Positions 35,576 through 46,850 of a DNA stretch of 64,000 nt are shown one piece after another. Numbering within the stretch: position 1 is the first letter of the stretch; each line of letters begins with the position of its first letter. The notes under the pieces are model-generated. The model was not told the DNA's origin and searched no databases. It was given only the letters and a program-made list of their open reading frames with translations. Both the position numbers and the translations under genes were made by a program. This stretch comes from Sambucus nigra (Eukaryota; Streptophyta; Magnoliopsida; Dipsacales; Adoxaceae), in the NCBI GenBank assembly GCA_949130495.1, contig OX422215.1, positions 529,835,755-529,899,754 of the forward strand. The letters are read 5' to 3'.

Positions 35576-36660
35576 TGTAAGAGAAAGATTCATATTTTCA
35601 CATAATGTATTTTAGTTTGGCTTATCTTTTTACGCTACAATGAACTATCATAAAATTTTGCAAGGCTTCAAGTGAAGAAGAGTCAGTGACCGAATGCAAC
35701 AGTTGAAGCCGATCATCATTACATTTATCAGAGATGGTTTATAAGGTTGTTTTTGTGAAGTCTTTTCTTTTAGTGGCATTTTTAAAGAGTTTGAAAACTT
35801 AAAAATATTTTCTAAAATGTTTTTAATTTTTTTGTTAAGGCGTTATAACGACATTTGGATGTCGTTCAAACGAGTTCATGTACCTAATTAGGATAACTTT
35901 AACTTCGTTCGAAAGAGATCAATTGTCTCATTTTTAGAACCCTCTGCAATCTCGTGAAATCTATCATTTAAAGTATATTCAAAAGAGAAAGAGTACGTTG
36001 TTTGAACAAGATGTACCTTCGTTCGAATGAGTAGGCAAAAAATGAAATTTTCCAGATTTCAAATGCTATCTCTTGAAGGTTCTTCTCCCTACATTTAGAA
36101 ATGCAGGGATGCATTTTAATCTAAGACTTTTAGATATCTTTTAGTAACCAAAGTCTTTTATTTTTTTCAATCCAAGTCCCTTGGATGATTTGAGATCACT
36201 TTTCCAGACCACGAAGAACGCAATACTTATTTATAACCTTGTGGAGTTAACTCTTCAATGCTGAAGATAGGAATATTGATTCCTCAGGCTAATTGATGGA
36301 TATTGAGGCAAGTGAAAGTTGCTATGGGCAATACTGGATTTGCATTGTTTTTTGCAGACAACAAGGAGTGAAGACATTATTGCGTCGCTTAATGGAGCTC
36401 TAAGTTTTGTAAGTCTGTGAATGTCTGCCTGTAATACCTAGTTGGAAACATTACTAAGTATAGGTTTTGTCCGAAAGATATTTTTCCTCATCTCCTATAT
36501 TATTTGGTTTGTGGTTGGTTTTCTTGGCTTCATTTAGATTCAAATATCTTTCATGTTCACGTAATTTAATCAAGATAAACTTTGGACTAAATAAAAATTG
36601 GCTTTGTGTATGTGTGACCTACTATGCGATTTATACACATAACTTGGCTGCTCTTTCGCA
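35576..36660 (+). mobile_element. Copia LTR J (5' LTR)
   Basis: The 3' end (TTTCGCA, 36660) lies 9 nt before a degenerate PBS. The 5' end is placed at TGTAAGAGAAAG (35576) by similarity to the TGTAAGGACAT start of LTR A, and the length (1085 bp) agrees. It contains a TTCGAA/ACGAC palindrome cluster at 35841-36032 and a TTATTTATAACC box near 36220, in the same order as in LTR A. The left boundary is less certain than the right. Confidence 0.65.
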
Positions 36661-36669
36661 TTTTTAAAT

Positions 36670-36681
36670 TGGTGTCAGATC
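36670..36681 (+). other. Degenerate primer-binding site of copia J
   Basis: TGGTGTCAGATC against the consensus TGGTATCAGAGC (2 mismatches), just downstream of LTR J and upstream of gag. Confidence 0.8.
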
Positions 36682-36716
36682 TTGTTTCTATATTTTACGT
36701 AAATAAAACTAGTGGT

Positions 36717-37051
36717 TATATGGATAACTTGTAAAATAGGCCACCAACGATTGACGGGTCTAATTATGCCTATTAGAAAGCTCGAATGAGGTCGGTTCTA
36801 AAATTGAATGACAAGCGAGTATGGAATGCTATTGGAAGAGGGTGTATTACATTCCCTATGACTAATGATGATGTCATTGGTCTCAAACTAGTCACTACAT
36901 GGACCGAAGATGATTTTAGATGGATTATATTTAACTCCCGAGGCTTAAGTGAAATGTTTGGCACGGTCAAACTCAAATAATTTTGTTATATCATGATGTG
37001 TACCACATCTAAGGAAGCATGGGATATCCTCCAATTCACTCACAAGGGCAC
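36717..37051 (+). pseudogene. Copia J gag, N-terminal fragment
   Basis: Starts RPPTIDGSNYAY and continues through VGRGCITF-like, DDVIGLKLVTTWTEDDF, FNSRGLSEMFGTV and YIMMCTTSKEAWDILQ. It aligns with gag of element B (4348 down) and supplies the N-terminus missing there. Stops at about 36765 and 36978. Cut at codon level by LTR F at 37052. Confidence 0.85.
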
Positions 37052-37323
37052 TGTAATGCCCCGTACTTTTATGGATATTTAGATTACATAAGTGGGCGTA
37101 ATTTAGTAATTTGAGGAATTTTAGTGAATAGTAAATTCTGGATTAATAAGCGTTAGATGCTTACTGATGTGTGTTACATTTACTTAGGGGATTGAGTAAA
37201 TGAGTCGAAATGTTTTTATGTCATGTCGCAACTTTGTAAAGCAACGAGAATTATTTTACGTTGTAGAAAACGCGTACTGATAAATGTCAGGTACAACTAG
37301 TGAATTTTAGTTAAGTGACTCGG
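37052..37323 (+). mobile_element. LTR F, segment 1
   Basis: Begins TGTAATGCCCCGTAC inside copia J gag. The LTR continues at 40344 after the solo LTR E2 and again at 49222 after the Helitron, ending TGTCACA at 50097 directly before a PBS. Removing the insertions leaves an LTR of about 3.2 kb, comparable with the 3.0 kb of E2. Confidence 0.8.
37319..37323. repeat. Target-site duplication of solo LTR E2 (left)
   Basis: CTCGG here against CTTGG at 40344-40348; one C-to-T difference. Confidence 0.65.
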
Positions 37324-40300
37324 TGTAACACCCCGTATTTCTGTGCATGTAATATTTAATTATTTCGGGAAATTTTAAATTACTTCTGTGTCGTAATTTA
37401 ATTGAATTAATTATGGTAATATTTATTTAAATATTAATTGGAGAGTGAATGGTTAATATTTAGGAAAATTTAATTACTAAGTGAATAGTAATAATTTATT
37501 TATGTAATAACGTGTATCAGTGATGTGGCATTTTATATCTCAACCGGGAGTCGGTATAGACTAATTTGGGTGTGAGATAAGGATTTGTATAAATTAATTA
37601 GGATGTCAATTTTGAGTGCACGATTGAGTCCGGATGGGCCGAGATAGTTGGAAAAGTGTACTCGGGGGTAGTAAACGGGTGACGGGATGTTTTTAGGCAT
37701 AATCGGGCTCACACGGGGCTATTTGGGTCACTTGGACTAGGCCCATTAGGATAAAAACGGGATTTGGGATTTAAGACCTAAATCCCAGAGTGGGGAACGA
37801 CAGAGAAAGATAAATCTAAATCTAAGAATTTTGGGAGAAAGTGAGAGGGAGCAGTTAGAGCCAAATTGGAGTCTTTTCGAGACAAGGCAGGGAACCTATT
37901 GGAAGTTCATCATCAACCTTGCGAATAACACACTCGGATCAGACCCTAAGAAACCATAAGGCAAGTGGTTATCTTGCTGTGATATTAATTGATGTTATTC
38001 AATTCATATTTTTGTGATGTGGAAATCAGAAATTCATTTTGGGTACAAATGGGTACAAAACGGGGTTTTTGAAAAAGGAACACTGAAATAAGATTCAATG
38101 TGGGAATTAATTATGTGACAGGGTTCTGTGATGGTATTTTATTTACATGAGAAAAACCCAGTAGCAATTATGGATGAATTTGGGGTAATTAGATGAAATT
38201 GGAACCTAACGAGTAAAAAAAACCTGGGAATTTCCCCAAATCAGAAAAGTAGAGATTTATGAGATTTAATTTATGTTTGAGGTTCTATGAGAGGCCCTGA
38301 TCATGTTTCTATATAGTTATGATGTTTATTGTGCTTGGGTTAGACCAAGGGAATGCTTAGGAATTGGAGAATTTCGTTAATGGAGGAAACAACAAGGCGG
38401 AGAAGACAATCACTTGTTCGATCAATCGATCAACGGTTGGGGTCGATCGATCAACCCTTCAGGTTTTTTGGCAGTTTGGCTTAGGGATTTATATGGGTAA
38501 AAATTATAGTTGCAAATTTCCCCTAGCATAATAAAGAGAGAAAAATAAATTATGAGATTAAATTCTTAACAATTGTAAAGGGATATAATTGGTAGTGGTG
38601 GGGGAATTAAGGGCGACACATTTCGAATGAATTTTGAGAAATAAATTCTGAAAGAATAAAATAACGAACTGGGCGAATAAGTTCAGATATGGTAGTAGGG
38701 CGACACTACTTAAATTAATTATGGGTGAAAACTAATTAATTCGGAGTCTGGGATTAGACTCGGGTACTATATTAATTTCGGGCCACAAGAGCGAGTCCAA
38801 GTATATTAGTTGGATGTCACCAAAAATAATTTAACTAATTAATGTGTAAGTTAATTAATAATCAGAGTTGGACCATAAACTCAAGATATTATGTATTGGC
38901 TTGTGTTACGGACTTATTACACGGTAAAGCCGAGATATTTTATATTTATATATACGATGTGTGATAGTATATATATGATGTGTGCTTATAAATATCAGTG
39001 GTTAGATATTATTAATACATATACTCTAGTGCTATCAAGGGAGGTTGCGCGTAGTGGGTGAATCACCTAGATTGAGGAGTAGGGTGAGTATATCCCCAGA
39101 TCATAGCATCCGTTATATGGATGAGGGGCTTATCTCACTTTCAGGGAAGGAATATGACCGCCTCCATTAAGTTTATATATTTGGACAAGTTAGTGAGCGA
39201 TTCTGACTTGGGGTAACTAGGTTATGCGAGTACACCTAGTGTGATAGCACTTTAGAGAATACACCCGGTGAGTTATTACTCGGGAGGATGGGTTATATTT
39301 ATATTCAACATATGTGTGAATGTTGTAATATGGTTATACGTATATAATGAGATAAATAATTATATACGGGTCATTAGATACATGAAGTGAATTGTATTAA
39401 TTATATATGGGTTATATTCACATTCAACATGTGTGATTGTTGTAAGATAACTGTACGTACATAACGGGGTGAATAATTATATACGGGAAATTTAAATATA
39501 TGGAGAAAAGTGTATTAATTATATAACTAGTGAATGTTATATGTCTTTCAAGGAATATGATTAACTAAGTTAAGGTGATAAATAACTTATAAATCATGCT
39601 TTTAAAATACTCGGGATTGAGTAGGGCACTTGACAAGAGTTATATCAAGTATCTAGTTTCGGGGTAGAGGACTAGGTGGGATATGAAGAAGACGTTAGGT
39701 GTGAACATTAGTTGAGGGATGAGTCTATCCTCAAGGGAGTGCGACACTAACTAATATATGAAGCTCATTCATGCATATTTATTACTGCAAGTTAATCATT
39801 TGCTAAATATTTTCAAAATGTTTTGGGTTCTAACCCTTGCTATAAAATATTTTCAAAACCTTTTAGGTGTCCAGCCATAGGGACGTCAGGCTTGATTCAT
39901 TCCAAGGATTTTCTACTGCAGCATATGTGGATGTTGCAGGATTTGGATAGGCACCTCTATTCATTCTATTCCTAGTGTAGGGATTTTCTATCAGATATCC
40001 GAGCATGTTGCTCGCGGTTTTATTTAGTATTTATTTCAGATACTTGCGATCCATTATTGTCTGTATTTACATTTGTGTTGGATTTTAACCGATGGTTTAT
40101 TCGGCCAGTTTCTTATTTATATGTGATGGTTGGACTCAGTTAGCTCGTGATTGTTAATGGTTTATTTACGCATGAGTAATTCATTGAATTAATGAAATAT
40201 AAACTTGGCACCAGTCCAATTTCACGTAGGTGATAAGTAATTAAAAAGTTTCGACAGTGTTGCTAAGAATAAACAAACTGAGAAACCTATTCTAATTTAA

Positions 40301-40343
40301 TTTAGGACTGATCATCCTGGGATTAATTAGGTAGGGTGTCACA
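37324..40343 (+). mobile_element. Solo LTR E2 (gypsy, Tekay-like)
   Basis: 3020 bp, TGTAACACCCCG...AGGGTGTCACA, flanked by 5-bp direct repeats with one mismatch and sitting inside the related LTR F. No PBS or polypurine tract adjoins it, so it is a solo LTR from LTR-LTR recombination. It shares with F the order: start, AGTGCACG...AAAAGTGTACTCGGGGG block, AG-rich leader, GCAAGT hairpin (37961-37977), palindrome block (38417-38456), and a CTAGTGCTATC...GTATATCCCCAG block (39030-39105). Confidence 0.85.
38417..38456. repeat. CGATCGATC palindrome block in LTR E2
   Basis: Contains TCGATCAATCGATCAAC and GGTCGATCGATCAAC. The same position in LTR F (41054-41234) holds different palindromes (GAATCGATTC). 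Confidence 0.75.
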
Positions 40344-40661
40344 CTTGGATGAAGATTTCAAGTGCACGGTTGGTTTTGAAATGGCCAAGATTGTCAGAAA
40401 AGAGTACACGGGGGCAATGTTTAGGTTTCAGGGACTTTTGGACTAGTAGGGACTCGTAATTGTGTAAACGAGTCATTTTTGGGTTTAATAGGAGATAAAC
40501 CTCTTTTCTTTCATATAAGCCACGAGAGATAGGGAGAGAAAGAAAGAAATGAGAGAAAGAATAGAAAGAGAAAGGAAGAAGGGAAAAGAGGAAGAATAAA
40601 GGGACTTCCGGACCAAACTCCGCGGGATTCGATTCAATGTCGCCGAATTTTATCCCCGAGG

Positions 40662-40675
40662 CAAGTGTTTACTTG
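40662..40675 (+). other. Conserved CAAGT hairpin in LTR F
   Basis: CAAGT-GTTT-ACTTG, perfect 5-bp stem after CCCGAGG. Counterparts: E2 37961-37977 and D 19958-19974. Distance from LTR start, insertions removed, is about 590-640 bp in all three. Confidence 0.65.
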
Positions 40676-41053
40676 ATTTATTCATTTGTGTGTGTATCTC
40701 ATATTACAGTTGGTAAACTATATGATTTTTGGGTTAGGACCCTTAAAATAAATTTGTAAAATTTGAGTATGAAATTACAATTTGATGTATTATAAACTCT
40801 TAATGATTTCTAGTTTTAAACCTACGTTAATGGTGTGTAGAAATGGGAGAAAATGATAAACTAGGGTTTTAAGGGTTTTAATATAAGAGAGATAGTTTAA
40901 TACCATAAATTAATTGATGTGTTAGTTAGGAATCAGTGTTAGGGTGATTATATTGATGTTGGTTGAGGTTTGAAACCATAAAAATGGAGAATGGGTTGAT
41001 ATTTGGGTATTTTGGAGAAGATGAAATCGTCCAAACAGTGCCCTCCGAATAGG

Positions 41054-41234
41054 GCGAATCGATTCAGGTTTAGACCGAATCGATTCTCATAAGGGGACGT
41101 GTAAGGTTTTCTCAGGCCGAATTGATTCTCCTTGGAGGACCTTATTGCATAACACTTTCCAAATCAATTCGGATGGAAATCGAGTCGATTCGGTAGCCCA
41201 AATCGATTCGCATTTGGGGGCGAATCGATTCACC
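41054..41234. repeat. GAATCGATTC palindrome cluster in LTR F
   Basis: At least seven units: GCGAATCGATTCAGG, CCGAATCGATTCTC, CGAATTGATTC, AAATCAATTCGG, GAGTCGATTCGG, AAATCGATTCGC and GCGAATCGATTCACC. Variants differ mostly by C/T or G/A changes. Confidence 0.8.
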
Positions 41235-42416
41235 TTTATTGAAATTGGTAGATTTCCTTCTTTGTGTTTAGGGGCAGTTAAATTGCAATTGGAGATTATT
41301 ATGGGGGATTCTAGTTATGATATTAGGATTCCTAGATGATGGTATTGAGGGTGAGTAAACCTTGAGATGAATGAGGGAACCTCGGGTTCAGTTAGTGTAC
41401 AATCTGGGGGACGAACCTAGAGAATGTTCGGGTCGAGCAACATTCAAGAGAGAGGTCTTCGGGAAGTGTGTAGAGATATTTATGTGGTTATAATGATTAT
41501 GGGATGAATTCATTTGAGTAGATCCTAGGATACGATTAGGATGGAATCTAGGATATGGGCTAACGAGGATTAAGCGACTATCTGGTATGTCACTTGACGA
41601 CTATGATTATAGGTGATGCGATACCTATGGAACCAAAATAATTCGATAGTATATTTATTTGATTATTTCGAATTGGTATATTCGGGATTATAAATAAATC
41701 CTTAAAAGTGATTAAGGTGCGAGTTATATACTAAGTAAGAGAATACTTATATGCTATTTCGAATGGGAACATTCGGGGTTATCGGCTATCGCTATAAGAG
41801 TTTGGAATTTATAGCCATATATATTGAGAACTGATATATATATTATATACGGGAGTTATTATATGATATGATATGCAAATAAATATATATGTATGTGATT
41901 GGTATATTTATATCTTAGAGGATGGTTCCACAGGCTTCCCTGGGCATAGGGATGGACATCTAGATTATATATTTTCTCTAGTGCTATCTAGGGAGGTGGG
42001 TGAATCCCCTTGCTTAGGAGCAGGGAGAGTATATCCCCAGGTCATATTGTCCTGCATATGAGGGCGATAGTTTTATTCCACTTTCAAGAGGGAATATGAC
42101 CTCCTCCACCGTTGTGTATTTTTACCATGACCATGAGTGAGTCTGGCTTGGTACCATGGTTGATTGAGTAAAATCGAATGTGGATAGACACTATAAGACT
42201 GCATCCTCGAGTTATAGCTCGGTGGTATGGTTATTATACTTTTGATTGTAATAGGTATAATTATAATTGTTGCGTATAATATATTTCTTGTATATGAATA
42301 TGAGATATCATATAAAGTCAACTTATGTAAAGTGAAAAGAATGAATAAGGTGTTATTCCCCTTCCGGTAGATTTATATTCGAATTTATATGAATATGATT
42401 CTTAGGATCTAGTGAG

Positions 42417-42418
<2 letters not shown>

Positions 42419-42469
<51 letters not shown>
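42419..42469. repeat. (AT)n microsatellite at Helitron left edge
   Basis: About 25 AT units. A shorter TATATATATATA run lies immediately after the Helitron 3' end (49222-49233), consistent with insertion into one AT tract. Confidence 0.9.
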
Positions 42470-42471
<2 letters not shown>

Positions 42472-42589
42472 GGGAGAGGGGTGTTTGAATAGTAAAATGA
42501 TCTAACGGGTATAATTTGCTCTCCTGTCCCGATCCAAGGGTTTTAGAGCTTGCCATGTCACATGAGGACATTATGAGGTGGAAAAATTG

Positions 42590-42776
42590 AAAAATAAGAG
42601 AAACCCTTGATCTTATTCTCTCCCGCTCTCCCGTTTCTCATCAGCACCACAAACAAAACCCACTCCCACAAAACCTTCTCTCCAACCTCTTGCCCACCCG
42701 CAGCCCCTCTCCCATCGTTGCCACCCCTCATTTCCTCGTCGTCGTCCCTCTCTCCTCGCTGCATCTCTTCTATTTG
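42590..42776 (+). other. Possible captured 5' UTR/exon with splice donor
   Basis: A C/T-rich leader-like stretch (CTCTCCCGCTCTCC, CCCACTCCCACAAAACC) ends in TATTTG|GTAAGTTTTG, a good plant donor, followed by T-rich intron-like sequence. No protein family is recognisable. Confidence 0.35.
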
Positions 42777-43002
42777 GTAAGTTTTGAATGGTTTTAGATT
42801 TTAGGTTTAATCAATTTTAGGTTTACAATCATTTCAAATGGTTTAATCAATCTTTTATTATGATGTTATTTGACACATGGAATCCTATTTGTTATTTAGG
42901 GTTTCAAGGAATTCAAGGTTTCAATGTTTTTTCGTATTTGTTATTTAGGTTTTTGGTTTGTTCAAAATCAGGTATTAGTTCTACAAACTCTTTTAGGGGG
43001 TT

Positions 43003-43386
43003 TAGTAAACCATCCAACTCTTTTATGGGTTTTTATTCATCATCCACGTCTATTGTTTTGCAGAGTTTTTTGTAGATCTTGGATATTGACTACATAACTT
43101 TGGTTTGAACCGGGTATATTATGTTTTATATTTTGTTTTTACCATATGATTTCTGCTTTCAAACATGGTGTATTGGTATTAAGTAGCTGTAGTTTAGTAA
43201 ACCATTCAATTCTTTTATGGTTTTTTATTCATCATCCACATCTATTGTTTTGCAGAGTTTTTTGTTGATCTTGGAGATTGACTACATAACTTTGGTTTGA
43301 ACCAGGTATATTATGTTTTATTTTTTGTTTTTATCATATGATTTGTGCTTTCAAACATGGTGTACTGGTATTAAGTAAGTGTAGAG
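43003..43386. repeat. 192-bp tandem duplication
   Basis: Two units, starting TAGTAAACCATCC (43003) and TAGTAAACCATTC (43195), roughly 95% alike, both containing TTTTGCAGAGTTTTTTGT and GGTTTGAACC. Intron-like, no ORF. Confidence 0.85.
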
Positions 43387-43949
43387 TTGTGTTTATTTAT
43401 TATTGAGTAAGTGTAGAATTGTGATGGTGAATAATATGGTTACAATTGACGTTTAGCGTTTCAAGTAAATTTTATTTGTCGACTCACATTTGGTTTTGTT
43501 ATTTATTTATGTCCAGTGCTAATGTCTCTGCACTAAATATATCCGACTTTTTTTCTTTGTTTGTTGATCTTCATTTCCTTTAGTAAAATTGATCTCAGCT
43601 TTTTTTAGTAAAATGTCGATGTTAGAATGTACTCTATAATTTCTCTGATTTTTTAAAATTTCATGTTGCCGTAGCTGAGAATTTGCGTCTGCAAATAGTC
43701 TATTTTTTGGCCCAAATAGTCGATTCTTTTTTGGCACAAATGTTTTATGCTATAGTGGTTAATCAGTGTTTGATTAACTAAAGGAAATGTATGTGGTTTT
43801 TTATTAAGATGTTAAAGCAATTTGAAATTGGAACTGCCAAATCTGTATTTGAAAACTTTATTTTTGTATTTTTGCATTTCAGGTTGATCAACAACATGTT
43901 ACAAATCACTATTGGGCTCAATTTTGGGGATCGCATCAAACGCTCAATT

Positions 43950-44110
43950 AGGTTTATCAATGTGAGCAGATATTATACGCGTTTTTTATATAGGATATGG
44001 CTTTAATTGGTTTTGTATTCTTTGATCAATGTGAGCAGGTATCAATATGATTTTTGTTTTGTAGAAATGTGATCAATGTGAGCAAGTATGATCAATGTGA
44101 GCAGATCACT
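43950..44110. repeat. Short dispersed repeats GATCAATGTGAGCA
   Basis: Four copies of ATCAATGTGAGCA(G/A) (about 43957, 44024, 44069, 44092) at irregular spacing just upstream of the centrin fragment. Significance unknown. Confidence 0.6.
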
Positions 44111-44192
44111 TATGGTGTGATTTTAAAGAAGCAGTTGAGCTTATGCTAACACATCTCTGTTTTTTAACCTCCATACTGCATGAAATCTACAG

Positions 44193-44300
44193 TACTATGG
44201 GTTAACTCAACAGAAAAAACAAGAGATTAAAGAAGAAGTTGAGCTATTTGATATTGATGGCTCAAGCACCATTGATACCAAAGACTTCCGACTGCAGTTT
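44193..44300 (+). pseudogene. Captured centrin (EF-hand) exon fragment
   Basis: Follows an AG acceptor (ATCTACAG). Reads YYGLTQQKKQEIKEEVELFD then IDGSSTIDTKD, the N-terminal EF-hand of plant centrin, a calcium-binding protein of microtubule-organising and nuclear-pore complexes. Loop positions D, D, S, T and a final acidic residue are kept, the last as Asp instead of Glu. The frame meets a TGA soon after (LQFSQT*). Only one of the four EF-hands of the family is present, so this is a captured piece, not a gene. Confidence 0.78.
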
Positions 44301-44600
44301 TCCCAAACTTGAGTTGCTAAAGGGTCGTGTGTTGGCTTTGTCTTTGGTAAGGTTTTTATTTGTTTTTGTTTGGTATGAAATTATTGAATTATTTGTGGGT
44401 TATAAATTCTTAAATTACTTCTGCCCATAATTATTTATTGTATTAAATTTTGTGGTTACCAATGTTCTTCAATTCCCCTTCCCCTCACAGTATCTGAACT
44501 CCAAACCGTTCAAAGAAAGAATTTGGGGTCCATGAACTTACGTCGATGGCATGCCCTAAACACTGGATGAGGTTATGTTTCCGGTAATTTAGACCCGAAG

Positions 44601-44976
44601 ATGACTTTGGAACAGAATGAGGTACACCTTCGATATGCTCTACTCCTTAAACCCCCATTTATGTTTCAACACCAGTTTGCCAAATTTGCAGATGAAGAAC
44701 GCTTGCACATGTCGGAGTTGGAGTATAAAATGTTAAACAGGAATAAAAAGAAATGGCTGGCCTTCAAGGAATGGGGATTACAATGATGCAGATGAAGTCA
44801 ATGGAGGTCAAATTTTAGGGTCTCTAGCTGCCAAGACATATAGTGCGAGAAAGAAAACATCCGTGAAGGATAAAGTTCAATTTAAGAGAAAGAAAGCTAA
44901 GGGTCCAAACCCACTCTCATACAAGAGGAAAAATAGTCACGAGAGCCAAAAAACTGTCCTAAAAAAGGTAAATTAG
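44601..44976 (+). pseudogene. UTP23: Captured UTP23 C-terminal fragment
   Basis: First frame (44601-44786) reads VHLRYALLLKPPFMFQHQ, then KFADEERLHMSELEYKMLN. After a one-base shift near 44775 the reading continues DADEVNGGQILGSLAAKTYS, VKDKVQFKRKKAKGPNPLSY and ends at a TAG (44974). These match the C-terminal end of the UTP23/FCF1-family small-subunit processome protein, in particular the basic KxKGPNPLS motif typical of UTP23. The PIN domain that binds pre-rRNA is absent. A GGTAAAT donor-like site at 44967 could mark the original exon end. Confidence 0.75.
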
Positions 44977-45570
44977 CTCACTGCTGCACTGCTTACGCTG
45001 CTACTGTATGCAGCTGCAGTGCTTGCACTGCACTGAGCTTCAGCTCACTCCCAAGGTTTTAGTTACGTAGTATTGTCCATATTAGTATTATTGTCAACGA
45101 GGGGTATTTAGTGGTTGAATAATTTTATTGATTGATAATGGACAATATACAATCACATATATACAAACCATAACCTAAATGTTGTTAAGCCCACTATTTC
45201 AGAGTTTGTTTTGCGGTTCACCTTTCAATCTCTTAGTAATGAGTTTATTTCACTTTCTCCTGGTAAATTTTTGTTTCATTTTGGTTTCATATTTTGTAAT
45301 TGATTATTAATTACCAATTTTGTTTTTTGTGTTGATAATATGAAGGTGATGGAACTATCAATTGCTGATGATCCGATGATGCATCGACCGTTGACGATAA
45401 ACACAAAGCATCACTGATCTGAGAGTTTTGGTCCTGCTCAGTGGCAAGAGCGTTAATTAATTATTTGATTTAGCAAACGAGCTCCCCTATTTTTAAGTGT
45501 GGGTTTCGTTCGGATGGGGGAGAGATTAGACGAATTCATTGTGTTGGTGTAGAATACAGTTTCGAAACCA

Positions 45571-45912
45571 ATGCCAGGAATGCAGGGGAATTTGGTGAGC
45601 GTCCGTATTTTAGATTTTCGGCGACAGCATATTTCTCCGGCTATGGATTTTATGGAGCACAGGACACTCTTCGCGATGATGTTGGCCGCCATTATTTCAA
45701 GGACTCCTACACTGAGGGCTCCTACACTGAGGTCCCCTCTGCTCCCCTCCCCTCCCCACGCTAGCATAGCTCCTTGCCTCCATCACCCCTTCTCCACCCG
45801 CTGCCTCAGCTCCCCTCCGCCACAGCTGCACAACCCGTCTCCTCATTTTTCTTCCTCTCAAGTCTCTATCGCCAAACCACCCCCCACGCCGATCCACTAC
45901 CCTAAACCCTAG
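45571..45912 (+). other. Serine/proline-rich ORF in Helitron, origin unknown
   Basis: 113 codons opened by ATG. The middle (APCLHHPFSTRCLSSPPPQ) has the serine, arginine and proline richness of an organelle targeting peptide, but no mature domain follows. Strong C/T bias explains an overlapping minus-strand ORF. It may be a captured first exon. Not recognised. Confidence 0.3.
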
Positions 45913-45999
45913 CCATTGCCACCCTCCGTGCTCTGCCATTTCACACTCACCCCCACGCACTCAACCGTCACACCCTTAACCTCTCTCTCTATCACACAG

Positions 46000-46165
46000 A
46001 TTCTTACAGGTATCTCCCCTCTATTGGATAGTCCTATGAATAAAGGAGATCATGACCAATCTTTTAAAAATTACACTGTTTTGCTGGGGAACGAAATTTG
46101 TCATTTTATAATTACGTACTTTGAAAATTTTCACTGTGCCTTCAGGCAAGGGCATATACACGTAC
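46000..46165 (+). mobile_element. Second, decayed Helitron 3' end inside the element
   Basis: TGCC-TTCA-GGCA hairpin (46137-46148) with the same TTCA loop as the terminal one, followed by AGGGCATATACACG, against GGGCATACCCTAGT at the real end. The upstream sequence (CCTATGAATAAAGGAG, TAATTACGTACTTTGAAAATTTT) also resembles 48931-49160. The CTRR end is lost. Confidence 0.6.
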
Positions 46166-46394
46166 TTTGAAAATTACACTGTTCATTTCCAACTATAAGC
46201 TGCTATTTGTTTATTAAAAATAAAGCATTGCATCTCGGAATAGCATTAGCATTACATGGTTCAAAGCCTCTATGTAGACTTTATTCATAGTTTAATATAT
46301 GCTTTTCAAATTCACTTTTTTTGGGTTCTTGCATATCGTGTTGTTTAAGTGTGTAGTTTTCATTATATTTCACTGTACATGTTGATTGGAATAA

Positions 46395-46530
46395 CTTCTA
46401 TAGCTGGCATAGCTGCTATAGCCGCATAGCTGCTATAGCTGGAATATTTCACCATACACGTTAGTAGCATAGCTGCTATAGCGGTAGCTACTATAGCTGC
46501 TGTGGCTTCTATAGCTGCTATAGCATCCCT
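46395..46530. repeat. TAGCTGCTATAG simple-repeat patch
   Basis: Imperfect repeats of a self-complementary GCTATAGC/TAGCTGCTATAG word, about nine units. Confidence 0.75.
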
Positions 46531-46749
46531 ACTTTTCCTTTTTGTTCGGGTATTTGAATTTGATATTGGAGTCCCTACTTTTCCTTTTTCTTCGAGTATG
46601 GGTGTCCATATTCTTGGAAATTATTACTTTTCCTTTTTCAAAAACACCACTTTAATATTAATTATCTTTGTGTATTTTTTTCATATTTATTTTATATTTG
46701 GTATGATTGAGTTTCGATACGAGTTCCTAATTTAATATTAATTATCTAA

Positions 46750-46850
46750 AACTTGCTGCCTCAAAGGGTTTAGATGCACGACTATGGGAGATACGTGGTT
46801 ATCTTGAGAAGCTTTGGTTGCTGCTAGAGAAATGTCAGCCATGGAAGCAG
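46750..46850 (+). other. Possible captured exon, unidentified
   Basis: Reads LAASKGLDARLWEIRGYLEK then LWLLLEKCQPWKQ in one open frame, ending at a GTGAGTAC donor-like site. Helical and leucine-rich. I do not recognise the family. Confidence 0.3.

Larger units (their letters stand above)
40344..42420 (+). mobile_element. LTR F, segment 2
   Basis: Resumes LTR F after the solo LTR. Contains a CATATAAGCC TATA-like site (40512-40520), an AG-rich leader (40530-40600), the CAAGT/ACTTG hairpin (40662-40675), a GAATCGATTC palindrome cluster (41054-41234) and a block homologous to E2 39030-39260 (41975-42160). It ends in an (AT)n tract where the Helitron is inserted. Confidence 0.78.

Noticed and set aside
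45697..45960. Arg/Gly-rich minus-strand ORF
   Set aside because: Shadow of a C/T-rich plus-strand stretch with no motif.
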